Shown here: piece after piece, positions 8,102 to 16,029 of the stretch
Layout of the letters: every line of letters begins with the position of its first letter
Position numbering within the stretch: the first letter of the stretch is position 1
DNA from: Pseudomonas paraglycinae
Lineage (GTDB): Bacteria; Pseudomonadota; Gammaproteobacteria; Pseudomonadales; Pseudomonadaceae
Length of the DNA: 37,190 nucleotides
Assembly (NCBI RefSeq): GCF_021601625.1
Contig: NZ_BQHR01000030.1
Location: 1 to 37,190, forward strand
Direction: 5' to 3'
Position numbers and translations under genes: made by a program
The notes under the pieces: generated by a model
Databases searched by the model: none
The model's input: only the letters and a program-made list of their open reading frames with translations
What the model was told of the DNA's origin: nothing

Positions 8102-10525
8102 TCAGAAACCGACGCTGGCCTGCACGAAGAACGTCCGCGGCGTGCCCACGTAGATCCCCGAGTTGTTGTCGCTGGAGCGGGTGAAGTACTGCTTGTCGAA
8201 GATGTTTTTCACCCCGGCGCCGAGCTTCAGGTTCGACAGCTGTGCACCGAAGTCATAGCCGCCGCGCACGTTCCAGGTCACGTAGCCCGGAATGTCGCCG
8301 TACTGCCCGTCCGCCGTGCCTTCGGTGATGTAGTTGCCATTGAAGCTGCCGTCAGCATTCACGCCGGTGCCCGGCGAGCGCTGTTTGGACTGGGCGAAAC
8401 CGTCGATGTTGTAGGTCCAGCGGTTGATGTCGTAACGCAGGCCGACGGTGGCCACCTGACGCGAGTAGAACGGCAGGTCGCGGCCCTTGAAGCCCGGGAT
8501 CTCGCCTTCATAGGTCGCGCGTGTGTAAGTGAAACCGGCGTTGGCGGTCAGGCCGTCGAGGCGTGGATCGAGCGCCGCCATGTCGTAATGCACCGACGCT
8601 TCGATCCCCTGGTGCTTGGTCGCGCCGAGGTTGGTCCAGCCCACGTCGTTGCTGATGTATTGCAGTTCATCATCGAAGTCGATGTAGAACAGCGTCACTT
8701 CACCGCCCCACACGTCATCGTTATAGCGCGTGCCGATTTCGTAAGTCTTGGCTTTCTCCGGTTCCAGGCCATTGGCGGTCTGGTCACCCGAGCCGCCCTG
8801 GCCGAGCTGGAAGTACTGCAGGCTGCCGAACGACGTCTCGTAGTTGGCGAACAGCTTCCACGCATCGGACAGGTGATACATCACGCTCAGGGCCGGCAAC
8901 GGCTCGTTGCTTTCGATGCTGCGGTTTTTCTCGGGGACGGGTTTGCCGGCGGTGTCGAGCACAGCGCGATCATGCCAGTCGGTGCTGATGTGTTCGAAGC
9001 GAATGCCCGGGGTCACGGTCCAGTTGCCGACGTCGATCTTGTTGTCGATGTAGACCGAGTTGGCCTCGGTGCCGCCGGTACGGTCCTGGAACACATGACC
9101 GTCGGAGGTCTTGGTGACCACCGGCTCGTTGTTGACCAGCGCCAGGCGGCTCGACTGCTCGTGCATCGCCTCTTTCAAATAACGGTAACCGACGCTGACT
9201 TCCTGGGTGGTCGGGCCGACGTCAAACACACGCGAAACACGCGGCTCGATACCCAACGTGTAGTAGGAGCGCGGGAACGAGCTGAGGGTTTTCTGATCGC
9301 GGGCGGCGATGGTGCTGCCGCGAAAGCTGTCGGAATAGTAGGTCAGCACTTCTGCCTGGGTGCGCTCGTCGATCTGCCGGATCCACTTGAACGACACGTC
9401 CTTGCGGCGGCCGCTGAAGCCGTCGTAGTCGCGGTCGGACTGGAACGGTTTGTCGTCGTACTGCTTTTGCGTCAGGCCGCCGGGCATGTCGGCGCTGGCG
9501 TCGTAGTAGTGGAAGTTGAGGCTGAAATCGTCCTGATCGGTCGGTGCCCAGTGGGTCTTGAGGATCACGTCGTCGATGTCGTTGCCGTTGTTGCGCTCGC
9601 GGTAACCGTTGCCGTTGACGCCCGAGTACAACAGCGCCATGCCGATGCCGTTGTCGGCAGTGCCGCCGAGGAACGCGGTGTCGATGTGTTTCCAGCCACC
9701 GTGCTGCGAGGTTTCCAGGGTGGTGCCGATTTCACCGGTGGTTTTTTCCGGGATCGCGCGGGTCACGAAGTTGATCACGCCGCCGACGTTTTGCGGCCCG
9801 TAACGCACGGAGCCGGCACCACGGACCACGTCGATGCTGTCGAGGTTGCCGGAAGAAATCGGCGCCATCGACAGTTGAGGCTGACCATACGGGGCGAACG
9901 CGGCCGGCACGCCATCAATCAATACGGTCGAGCGTGGCGACAGGCGCGACGTCAAACCCCGTACGCCGACGTTCAGCGAAATATCGCTGCCGCCGGTGCC
10001 GTTGGCTTCCTGCACCTGCACGCCCGGCACGCGGCGAAGCACGTCGCCGACGTTCATCGCGCCCTGCTCGACCATCGCTTCGCGACGGATCACCGTGCGC
10101 GCGCCGGGGTGGTTCTGCACCACGGCAGCGTCGGCGTCGCCGAGCCAGTCTCCGACCACTTTGATGTCGGTCACGCCCAGTTCCAGCGGGCCGTTGGCGG
10201 CGGAAGTCGGGGCTGGGGACAAGGTCACCGAACCTTCATTGATCTGATAATCCAGACCGCTGCCTTGCAGCAATTGGCGCAGGGCCTGCTCCGGAGAAAG
10301 ATTGCCATCCACGGCCGGCGCTTGTTTGCCGGCGACCAGGTCCGGGCTGAAAAACACCTGCAACGAGGTTTGCTGGCCCAGTTCACTCAGGGCCTGACCC
10401 AACGGCTGTGCGCGGATGTGAATGGCTTCGGCGGCGAGGGCCATCGGTACGGGGGCGTTGACCGCCAGTGCGAGCGCCAGCGGTAACCAAGGGGATTTTT
10501 TGTTTTTGGCGGTGGAGGTTTTCAC
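8102..10525 (-). CDS. fecA: TonB-dependent ferric dicitrate receptor FecA, with N-terminal signalling domain
   Basis: 807 residues. There is a signal peptide (cleavage near ALA-AEA, ~residue 32), then a secretin/TonB N-terminal signalling domain (~34-105), a TonB-box region (LELGVTDIKVVGDW, ~116-129), the plug, and a 22-strand barrel ending in Phe (QASVGF). Stretches match E. coli FecA closely by eye: VVGDWLGDA, GARTVIRRE, STVLIDGVPAAFAPYGQPQL, VRYGPQNVGGVINFVTRAIP, and EADMPGG-like DASADMPGG. It imports ferric dicitrate across the outer membrane, and the N-terminal domain signals to FecR. The start is GTG, with AGGA 11 bases upstream and no better in-frame ATG before the signal peptide. It is the last gene of the fecI-fecR-fecA unit, 98 bases after fecR. 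Confidence 0.92.
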   Translation of the reverse strand: MKTSTAKNKKSPWLPLALALAVNAPVPMALAAEAIHIRAQPLGQALSELGQQTSLQVFFSPDLVAGKQAPAVDGNLSPEQALRQLLQGSGLDYQINEGSVTLSPAPTSAANGPLELGVTDIKVVGDWLGDADAAVVQNHPGARTVIRREAMVEQGAMNVGDVLRRVPGVQVQEANGTGGSDISLNVGVRGLTSRLSPRSTVLIDGVPAAFAPYGQPQLSMAPISSGNLDSIDVVRGAGSVRYGPQNVGGVINFVTRAIPEKTTGEIGTTLETSQHGGWKHIDTAFLGGTADNGIGMALLYSGVNGNGYRERNNGNDIDDVILKTHWAPTDQDDFSLNFHYYDASADMPGGLTQKQYDDKPFQSDRDYDGFSGRRKDVSFKWIRQIDERTQAEVLTYYSDSFRGSTIAARDQKTLSSFPRSYYTLGIEPRVSRVFDVGPTTQEVSVGYRYLKEAMHEQSSRLALVNNEPVVTKTSDGHVFQDRTGGTEANSVYIDNKIDVGNWTVTPGIRFEHISTDWHDRAVLDTAGKPVPEKNRSIESNEPLPALSVMYHLSDAWKLFANYETSFGSLQYFQLGQGGSGDQTANGLEPEKAKTYEIGTRYNDDVWGGEVTLFYIDFDDELQYISNDVGWTNLGATKHQGIEASVHYDMAALDPRLDGLTANAGFTYTRATYEGEIPGFKGRDLPFYSRQVATVGLRYDINRWTYNIDGFAQSKQRSPGTGVNADGSFNGNYITEGTADGQYGDIPGYVTWNVRGGYDFGAQLSNLKLGAGVKNIFDKQYFTRSSDNNSGIYVGTPRTFFVQASVGF

Positions 10526-10623
10526 GTCGAACGGAGTCCTGTGGATCGCAAGAGTGTGCGGCTGTTAATGCAAACCAGTTGCAGTTGAACAGGAAGACGA
10601 CGAACTCGAAAAAAACCTGAATT

Positions 10624-11607
10624 TTATTTTGAAATTATTTCCTGGCTGCCGTCGGCAAGAGTGCGCACGGCCACTGGAAGGATGCTCGGCAAGGCCCTGA
10701 GCAAGGCATCGGTATTGTCGGATTTGAACACGCTGGTCAGGCGCAAATTGGCCACGGCGGGGCTAGAGACCTTCAGCGGCTTGTCGCGATAACGCGACAC
10801 TTCCTCGGCGACTTCGCTGAGGCTGGCGTTGTTGAACACCAGTTTGCCGCTGCGCCAGGCTGTCAGCTCCGCCGGGTTGACCGCGTAGGCCGGCGTTACT
10901 TTGCCCTGTGCATCGATCCGCGTGCCGAGGCCGGCAGTGAGGCTGATGAAATCGGCATCGGCCGCACCACGACCCTGCACCCTGACCGTGCCCTGCTCCA
11001 CCGCGACCCGGGTCTGCGTCACATCGCGGCGCACATCGAAACGAGTGCCAGTCACCGTGACCTTGCCGCTGCCGGCCTCGACCACGAACGGGCGAGAAGT
11101 ATCGTGCTCGACGCTGAACATCGCCTCGCCTTCGGTCAATTCGATGAGCCGCCGATCCTTCTCGAAACGCACCTGCAGACGGCTGCGGCTGTTGAGGTCG
11201 ATCACCGAACCGTCCGGCAGCGCGACATGCTTGCGCTCGCCCAGCACCGTGGCGAATTCAGCGCTGTAACCCGCCGGATGATTCAAGCCACTGAACAGAC
11301 CGAGCCCGAGCGCCACCGCGACCACGCTGGCCGCCACGGCATAACGCAACAACGGACGGCGTTCGCGCCGCGCCGGCGGGGTTTCGCACAAAGCTTTGAG
11401 GCGTGGCGCCGGCAGCAGATCCGCCGCCGTCCACAAGCCCTGGAGCAACTGGAATTCGTCACGGTGCTGGGGATGTTCGTTCAGCCACGCGTCGAAGCGC
11501 TGCTGTTCGTCGGCACTGACGGCCGGCTCCTGCAAACGCACAAACCAGCGTGCCGCGTCATCGCGCACCGTTGTTTGCCCGCACGCGCAATCACGAGTAT
11601 CCATCAT
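10624..11607 (-). CDS. fecR: FecR-family anti-sigma/sigma regulator of FecI
   Basis: 327 residues from the ATG-ATG at 11607/11604, chosen because AGGA lies 6 bases upstream. An upstream in-frame start would overlap the fecI 3' end and has no such site. The cytoplasmic N-terminal part (DUF4880-like, residues ~12-62, DAARWFVRLQEP... FDAWLNEHPQHRDEFQLL) should bind FecI. One membrane segment (~88-108) follows an Arg-rich run (R80, R81, R83, R84). The periplasmic FecR domain (LPDGSVIDLNSRSRLQVRF... LTEGEAMFSVEHD) and a C-terminal region (AEEVSRYRDKPLKVSS) should contact the FecA signalling domain. It passes the ferric citrate signal inward. It lies 40 bases after fecI and 98 bases before fecA. 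Confidence 0.9.
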   Translation of the reverse strand: MMDTRDCACGQTTVRDDAARWFVRLQEPAVSADEQQRFDAWLNEHPQHRDEFQLLQGLWTAADLLPAPRLKALCETPPARRERRPLLRYAVAASVVAVALGLGLFSGLNHPAGYSAEFATVLGERKHVALPDGSVIDLNSRSRLQVRFEKDRRLIELTEGEAMFSVEHDTSRPFVVEAGSGKVTVTGTRFDVRRDVTQTRVAVEQGTVRVQGRGAADADFISLTAGLGTRIDAQGKVTPAYAVNPAELTAWRSGKLVFNNASLSEVAEEVSRYRDKPLKVSSPAVANLRLTSVFKSDNTDALLRALPSILPVAVRTLADGSQEIISK

Positions 11608-11647
11608 GGAATGTCCTGTTTGGCTGGGGATGAAAAGACGCCGCGGC

Positions 11648-12148
11648 TCATGATTGCGCCCCGTCCAGGCGATCACGCAGATGCCGCAGGGTGCGGATCA
11701 TATACTTTTCCACCATGTTCTTGGACAGGCCCAGGCGCTCGGCGATTTCCGCCTGGGTCAGGCCTTCGATCTTCTGCCAGACGAAAATCCGTCGGCAGTT
11801 GACCGGAAGCTCCGTGAGCGCACGTTCGATGGAATCGGCCAGCTGGATCGCATGCATGTAATGCTCCGGATCGCCGCTCGGCGACTCACTGAGATCGATC
11901 GCCTCCGACTCCATGGCGCCCCGCCGGTCCTCACGCCGATAGCCGTCCACCGCGATGTTGCGCGCGGTCTGGTGCAAATACGCCCGGGGTTGCTGCACCG
12001 CCGACGAATCGGATTCGAGCACCCGCACAAAGGTGTCGTGCGCCAGATCCTCGGCCTGCGAGCGATTGCGCAGGCGACGGGTCCAGGTGCCGATCAACTC
12101 TTCGTAATGCTCGAGAAAGCCGGGTCTGCGGGGCAGCATGGGGATCAT
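11648..12148 (-). CDS. fecI: Iron-responsive ECF sigma factor FecI
   Basis: 166 residues from the ATG at 12148. Region 2 (YEELIGTWTRRLRNRSQAED, LAHDTFVRVLE, RAYLHQTARNIAVDGYRRE) and region 4 (LPVNCRRIFVWQKIEGLTQAE... LGLSKNMVEKYMIRTLRHLRD) fill the protein. This is the FecI class of iron-starvation ECF sigma factors, which directs transcription of fecA when FecR relays the citrate signal. A longer frame from a TTG at 12205 exists, but it would place a Fur-box-like sequence inside the gene and exceeds the usual family length of about 170. The ATG at 12139 is another option. Order and spacing with fecR and fecA support the name. Confidence 0.9.
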   Translation of the reverse strand: MIPMLPRRPGFLEHYEELIGTWTRRLRNRSQAEDLAHDTFVRVLESDSSAVQQPRAYLHQTARNIAVDGYRREDRRGAMESEAIDLSESPSGDPEHYMHAIQLADSIERALTELPVNCRRIFVWQKIEGLTQAEIAERLGLSKNMVEKYMIRTLRHLRDRLDGAQS

Positions 12149-12174
12149 TGCGGCGTGCTGAGGAAAGGGGCGTG

Positions 12175-12193
12175 AATAGTAATGCTTCCTATT
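12175..12193. promoter_or_regulatory. Candidate Fur box upstream of fecI
   Basis: The sequence aatagtaatgcttcctatt is a 19-base imperfect inverted repeat: 14 of 19 positions agree with its own reverse complement. It lies 26 bases upstream of the chosen fecI ATG. Position and AT-rich dyad symmetry suit Fur repression of an iron-starvation sigma gene, but the match to the GATAAT-type consensus is only partial. Confidence 0.45.
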
Positions 12194-12195
12194 AA

Positions 12196-12254
12196 GCCGA
12201 AGCAATGGATTCCTCGGGAATGCCGACGAGGCTGTTTTCCCCTATCTCTTCGGC
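12196..12254. other. Nested inverted repeats between methyltransferase gene and fecI
   Basis: The outer arms gccgaag (12196-12202) and cttcggc (12248-12254) enclose inner arms cctcg (12212-12216) and cgagg (12227-12231). The structure starts 4 bases beyond the methyltransferase stop codon and could end its transcript before the fecI promoter. The stems are short and there is no clean U-tract. Confidence 0.3.
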
Positions 12255-12257
12255 GCT

Positions 12258-12971
12258 CTAATTCGCGGCAATCTCTGCCTTGCGTGGGCAGAACCATCCA
12301 TGCATCAAACCCGCTTGAAAGAACTGGACCGGCGCCTCGAACCCGGCCGACTCGATCAGACTGGCGACCTGCGGCACCGGCAGAATCGCCACATCCCGGG
12401 CATACGCCGTGCGCGCTCGTTCGAGCATTTGCGGCGGCACCTGGGCCGAAGCCATCAGCGTCATCCAGTGACGCAGCAATGCTTCATAGGCCGGGGATTG
12501 AGTATCCGAGGCCAGATCAGCATTCGCCAGAATCCCACCCGGTACCAGACGACGGGCAATCTCACGGAAAAAGTCGATACGCACCTGAGGGTCGAGCAAA
12601 AACTGCGACACCAGAAAACAGGTCGCGCCGTCGTAACCGGATTCATCCGTCAGCGTATCGAGGTAGCCTTCGTGAAAATGGCAGCGGGAGAGAAAACCGC
12701 CCTCTGTCGCTCGCTGACGGCACACGTCGAGCATGGCGCCCGAAGGGTCGACTGCGGTGAATTGCCAGCCGGGAAACTGCTGCGACAGATGGGCCATTTC
12801 CACACCGGTGCCCACGCCGAAGCATAGTATCCGGGCATTCTCCGGCAGGCCCGCGAACACTGAATCCAGCAGCAGATACAGGGCATCACGAATGGGCGCC
12901 ATCCCGCTCCACTGTTTGTCATAGATCGCGGATTGCTGGTCGAACAAGGCCTTGAGTGCTTGATTGTCCAT
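12258..12971 (-). CDS. Class I SAM-dependent methyltransferase
   Basis: 237 residues. The N-terminal lead FDQQSAIYDKQWSGMAPIRD resembles small-molecule methyltransferases of the UbiE/BioC type. The SAM-binding motif I is ILCFGVGTGVEM (residues ~48-59), with Phe where the family often has Asp/Leu. An acidic end of strand 2 follows at FTAVDPSGAML (~72-82), and LVPGGILANADL (~141-152) is the usual strand-5 region. The substrate cannot be read from the sequence. AGGAAGG lies 6 bases before the ATG. It reads away from the Rieske oxygenase gene and stops 109 bases before the fecI start, so it is probably transcribed alone. No link to the iron genes is apparent. Confidence 0.85.
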   Translation of the reverse strand: MDNQALKALFDQQSAIYDKQWSGMAPIRDALYLLLDSVFAGLPENARILCFGVGTGVEMAHLSQQFPGWQFTAVDPSGAMLDVCRQRATEGGFLSRCHFHEGYLDTLTDESGYDGATCFLVSQFLLDPQVRIDFFREIARRLVPGGILANADLASDTQSPAYEALLRHWMTLMASAQVPPQMLERARTAYARDVAILPVPQVASLIESAGFEAPVQFFQAGLMHGWFCPRKAEIAAN

Positions 12972-13065
12972 GGAAAACCTTCCTCTGCATCATGATCGCG
13001 GTGAAGTTTCATTATCGCAGGGCTGTCAAGACCTCCCCGATACAGCCTGAGATTGATCATTCCAC

Positions 13066-13091
13066 CCATCAACTGGTCGCAATCCATCAAC
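13066..13091 (+). promoter_or_regulatory. Direct repeat CCATCAAC x2 upstream of the Rieske oxygenase gene
   Basis: ccatcaac occurs at 13066-13073 and again at 13084-13091, 18 bases apart start to start, about 60 bases before the Rieske start codon. Spaced direct repeats are typical half-sites for AraC-family activators, and an AraC/GlxA-type gene ends this operon. The link is inferred. Confidence 0.3.
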
Positions 13092-13151
13092 CCCACCCTC
13101 GCGCCGCACCCTAGATTAGATCCCACAACAACACGCCGTGGAGATCGCCTC

Positions 13152-14321
13152 ATGCACAGTTTCCAGACCCGCAAGCAGCACAGTCCGGTCGACGCCTGGG
13201 ATCAGCAGGATCCGGAGCAGGCCTTCACCCTGCCCTCGCGTTATTTCTACGACGACAGCCTGTTCCGTGCCGAGCGCGACAACATTTTCATGAGGGCCTG
13301 GCATGTCGCCGGGCATGTCAGTGAGTTCGCTGAGCCGGGGCAGTTCGTCGTCACGGATCTGTTCGACCAGAGCGTGGTGGTGGCGAAGAATCGGCAGGGG
13401 CAGATCCATGGTTTTCACAACGTCTGCCAGCATCGCGGCAATCGCCTGCTCGAAGAACGCCGTGGCACTACCGGCGGCGTGGTGCGCTGCGCCTATCACT
13501 CGTGGTGCTATGAAATGGACGGCAGCCTGCGCGGTGCGCCGCGTTGCGAGCGGATGAAGAATTTCGAGCTGGCGCAGTTCAACATTCCCCAAGTGCGCAC
13601 GGAAGAACTCGGCGGTTTCATCTACTTCAACCTCGATCCGAATGCGCCGTCGCTGCGGGATCTGTTCCCCGGTGCCGACGAAGAAATGCGCCGGGTGTTT
13701 CCGGATCTCGCGGACATGCATCTGATCGAGGAACAAGACGTGATCGTGCCGGCCAACTGGAAGGTGATCATGGACAATTCCATCGAGGGCTATCACTTCA
13801 AGCTGTCCGGCCCGTGCCACATCGACCTCGCCCGGCTGATCGATTTCAAGGGTTACCAGTTGATCAAACGCGACAACTGGTGGACCTACGCCGCACCGGC
13901 CAATCTGTCGGCGACCGAGGCCTATGGCGTGCCGCTGAAAAGCGAACTGAACCCGCAGGAATGCTTTTTCAACATCGGCCTGTGGCCGAACAACACCTTC
14001 TACACCTTCCCGTTCTCCGAGTTTCTCGGCTCGTTCATCATGATTCCGCTGGACGCCGAGCGCTCGCTGCTGCGCTTCGGTTACTACTCCTGCAACCCCG
14101 AGACGGCCGCCGTCAGCACGGCGTGCATGAAGTGGATGAACGAAGACCTCGGCCCCGAAGACATCGCCCTGAACATCTCGGTGCAAAAAGGCCTGCGCTC
14201 GCTCGGTTATGACCAGGGCCGTTACATGATCGACGCCCAGCGCAGCAATGAAAGCGAGCATCTGGTGCATCACTTTCATCGTCTGGTGTTCAACGGTATT
14301 CACGGCCATTGCGTGGACTGA
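13152..14321 (+). CDS. Rieske non-haem iron oxygenase, alpha subunit
   Basis: 389 residues from the ATG at 13152, which has GGAG 8 bases upstream. An in-frame start at 13053 lacks this and adds unlikely sequence. The Rieske [2Fe-2S] ligands are C92-x-H94 (VCQHRGNRL) and C113-xx-H116 (CAYHSWCY). The catalytic domain shows NWKVIMDNSIEGYHF with H215 and H223 as likely iron ligands, and a C-terminal EDIALNISVQKGL block with a possible Asp ligand. The C-terminal layout resembles choline monooxygenase and glycine-betaine demethylase (GbcA-type) enzymes, so an N-methyl or quaternary-amine substrate is plausible but not shown. Such enzymes need a reductase, and none is encoded here. A GMC dehydrogenase gene follows after 39 bases in the same direction. 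Confidence 0.88.
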   Translation: MHSFQTRKQHSPVDAWDQQDPEQAFTLPSRYFYDDSLFRAERDNIFMRAWHVAGHVSEFAEPGQFVVTDLFDQSVVVAKNRQGQIHGFHNVCQHRGNRLLEERRGTTGGVVRCAYHSWCYEMDGSLRGAPRCERMKNFELAQFNIPQVRTEELGGFIYFNLDPNAPSLRDLFPGADEEMRRVFPDLADMHLIEEQDVIVPANWKVIMDNSIEGYHFKLSGPCHIDLARLIDFKGYQLIKRDNWWTYAAPANLSATEAYGVPLKSELNPQECFFNIGLWPNNTFYTFPFSEFLGSFIMIPLDAERSLLRFGYYSCNPETAAVSTACMKWMNEDLGPEDIALNISVQKGLRSLGYDQGRYMIDAQRSNESEHLVHHFHRLVFNGIHGHCVD

Positions 14322-14360
14322 TCCGCCCTTCCCTCGTCATTTGTCTGAACGGAGCAAACC

Positions 14361-16022
14361 ATGGACGAAACCGGGTTTGATTACCTGATCGTGGGCGCCG
14401 GTTCGGCCGGTTGCGTGTTGGCCAATCGCTTGAGCGAAGACCCGAACGTGCGCATCCTGCTGCTGGAGGCCGGGCCCGAGGACAAGAGCTGGACGATCGA
14501 CATGCCGTCCGCCGTGGGCCTTGTGGTGGGTGGGTCGCGCTATAACTGGAGTTATCAGTCGGAGCCCGAGCCGTACCTCGACGGCCGCCGAATCGGCACG
14601 CCGAGAGGCCGCACCCTCGGCGGTTCATCGTCGATCAACGGCATGGTCTACATCCGTGGCCATGCCCGGGATTACGACGGCTGGGCCGAGCAAGGCTGCG
14701 TTGGCTGGAGCTATCGCGAGGTGCTGCCGTACTTCAAGCGAGCGCAGACTCACGCCGGCGGTGGCGATGACTATCGCGGCGGCGACGGCCATTTGCACGT
14801 CACTCCCGGCGATGTAGAAACACCATTGTGCGCGGCGTTCATCGCGGCCGGGGCCGAGGCCGGTTATGGCGTCAGCGAGGACTTGAACGGCTATCGGCAG
14901 GAAGCCTTCGGCCCGGTGGATCGCACTACACGCAACGGTCGGCGCTGGAGCACTTCGCGCGGTTATCTGAGCGAAGCACTGGCTAGGGGCAATGTGCGCG
15001 TGGTCACCGATGCGTTGGTGCTACGCATTCTGTTCGAGGGCCGGCGAGCGGTCGGGATTGATTATGAACAGAACGGCGAAACGAACACCGTCCGCGCTCG
15101 CCGGGAAGTGTTGCTGACGGCCGGGGCGATCAATTCGCCGCAGTTGCTGTTGCTCTCGGGCGTCGGCCCGGCGGCGGAACTGCGTGACCTCGGGATCGGC
15201 GTCGTGCACGACCTGCCCGGCGTCGGTAAACGCCTCAACGATCACCCGGACGCGGTGGTGCAATTTCGCTGCAAACAACCGGTGTCGCTGTATCGCTGGA
15301 CCACCGCGCCGGGTAAATGGTGGATTGGCGCGCGCTGGTTCGTCCGTCACGACGGCCTGGCGGCGAGCAATCACTTCGAGGCCGGTGCGTTCCTGCGTTC
15401 CCGAGCCGGTGTCGAACACCCGGACCTGCAACTGACCTTCATGCCGCTGGCGGTGCAACCGGGCAGCGTCGACCTGGTGCCGACCCACGCGTTCCAGATC
15501 CACATCGACCTGATGCGCCCCACCAGCCTGGGCAGCGTGACCCTGCACAGCGCCGAACCGCGGCGGCCGCCGAGGATTCTGTTCAACTATTTGAAGACCG
15601 CGCAGGACCGTGCCGACATGCGCGCCGGCGCACGGCTGGTGCGCGAAATCATCGAGCAACCGGCAATGGCCCCTTTCAAGGGCGAAGAGCTGGTGCCGGG
15701 CCGTTCGGTGCAGACCGACGCCGAACTCGATGCCTGGGCGCGGCAGGTCACGGAAACCGGCTACCATGCCAGCGGCACCTGCAAGATGGGGCCGGCGGGC
15801 GACCCTGAAGCGGTGGTCGATCCGCAACTGCGAGTGCATGGCCTCGACGGCTTGCGGGTGGTGGACGCGTCGATCATGCCGGCGATCGTCAGCGGCAACA
15901 CTAACGCACCGACGGTGATGATCGCGGAAAAGGCCAGCGACCTGATCCGTAACCTCACGCCGTTGCCAGCCCTCGATGTACCGGTGTGGATCAACCCGCA
16001 CTGGCAGACCGAACAACGATGA
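14361..16022 (+). CDS. GMC-family FAD-dependent oxidoreductase, choline-dehydrogenase-like
   Basis: 553 residues. The FAD-binding dinucleotide fold is at the N-terminus (DYLIVGAGSAGCVLANRLSE, ending LLLEAGP). GMC signature 1 appears at GRTLGGSSSINGMVYIRGHA, and GMC signature 2 at GAINSPQLLLLSGVGP. The C-terminal catalytic region TGYHASGTCKMG gives the active-site His at 469, with Asn at 513 (SGNTN). The layout is like BetA choline dehydrogenase, but the family also oxidises many other alcohols and the substrate is unknown. ACGGAGCAAACC precedes the ATG. It probably oxidises an alcohol made or used by the neighbouring Rieske enzyme. The regulator gene starts 7 bases after its stop. Confidence 0.9.
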   Translation: MDETGFDYLIVGAGSAGCVLANRLSEDPNVRILLLEAGPEDKSWTIDMPSAVGLVVGGSRYNWSYQSEPEPYLDGRRIGTPRGRTLGGSSSINGMVYIRGHARDYDGWAEQGCVGWSYREVLPYFKRAQTHAGGGDDYRGGDGHLHVTPGDVETPLCAAFIAAGAEAGYGVSEDLNGYRQEAFGPVDRTTRNGRRWSTSRGYLSEALARGNVRVVTDALVLRILFEGRRAVGIDYEQNGETNTVRARREVLLTAGAINSPQLLLLSGVGPAAELRDLGIGVVHDLPGVGKRLNDHPDAVVQFRCKQPVSLYRWTTAPGKWWIGARWFVRHDGLAASNHFEAGAFLRSRAGVEHPDLQLTFMPLAVQPGSVDLVPTHAFQIHIDLMRPTSLGSVTLHSAEPRRPPRILFNYLKTAQDRADMRAGARLVREIIEQPAMAPFKGEELVPGRSVQTDAELDAWARQVTETGYHASGTCKMGPAGDPEAVVDPQLRVHGLDGLRVVDASIMPAIVSGNTNAPTVMIAEKASDLIRNLTPLPALDVPVWINPHWQTEQR

Positions 16023-16029
16023 AGCAGAG

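Noticed and set aside
8588-10486. 632-codon open frame on the plus strand
   Set aside because: Antisense to fecA, which is unmistakable. The frame has no recognisable domain.
12149-12205. TTG-initiated extension of fecI
   Set aside because: It contains the candidate Fur box and exceeds the usual length. The ATG at 12148 fits better.
13152-14321. Naming the Rieske oxygenase gbcA (glycine betaine demethylase)
   Set aside because: There is no adjacent gbcB-type reductase, and the match is at family level only, so the substrate is left open.
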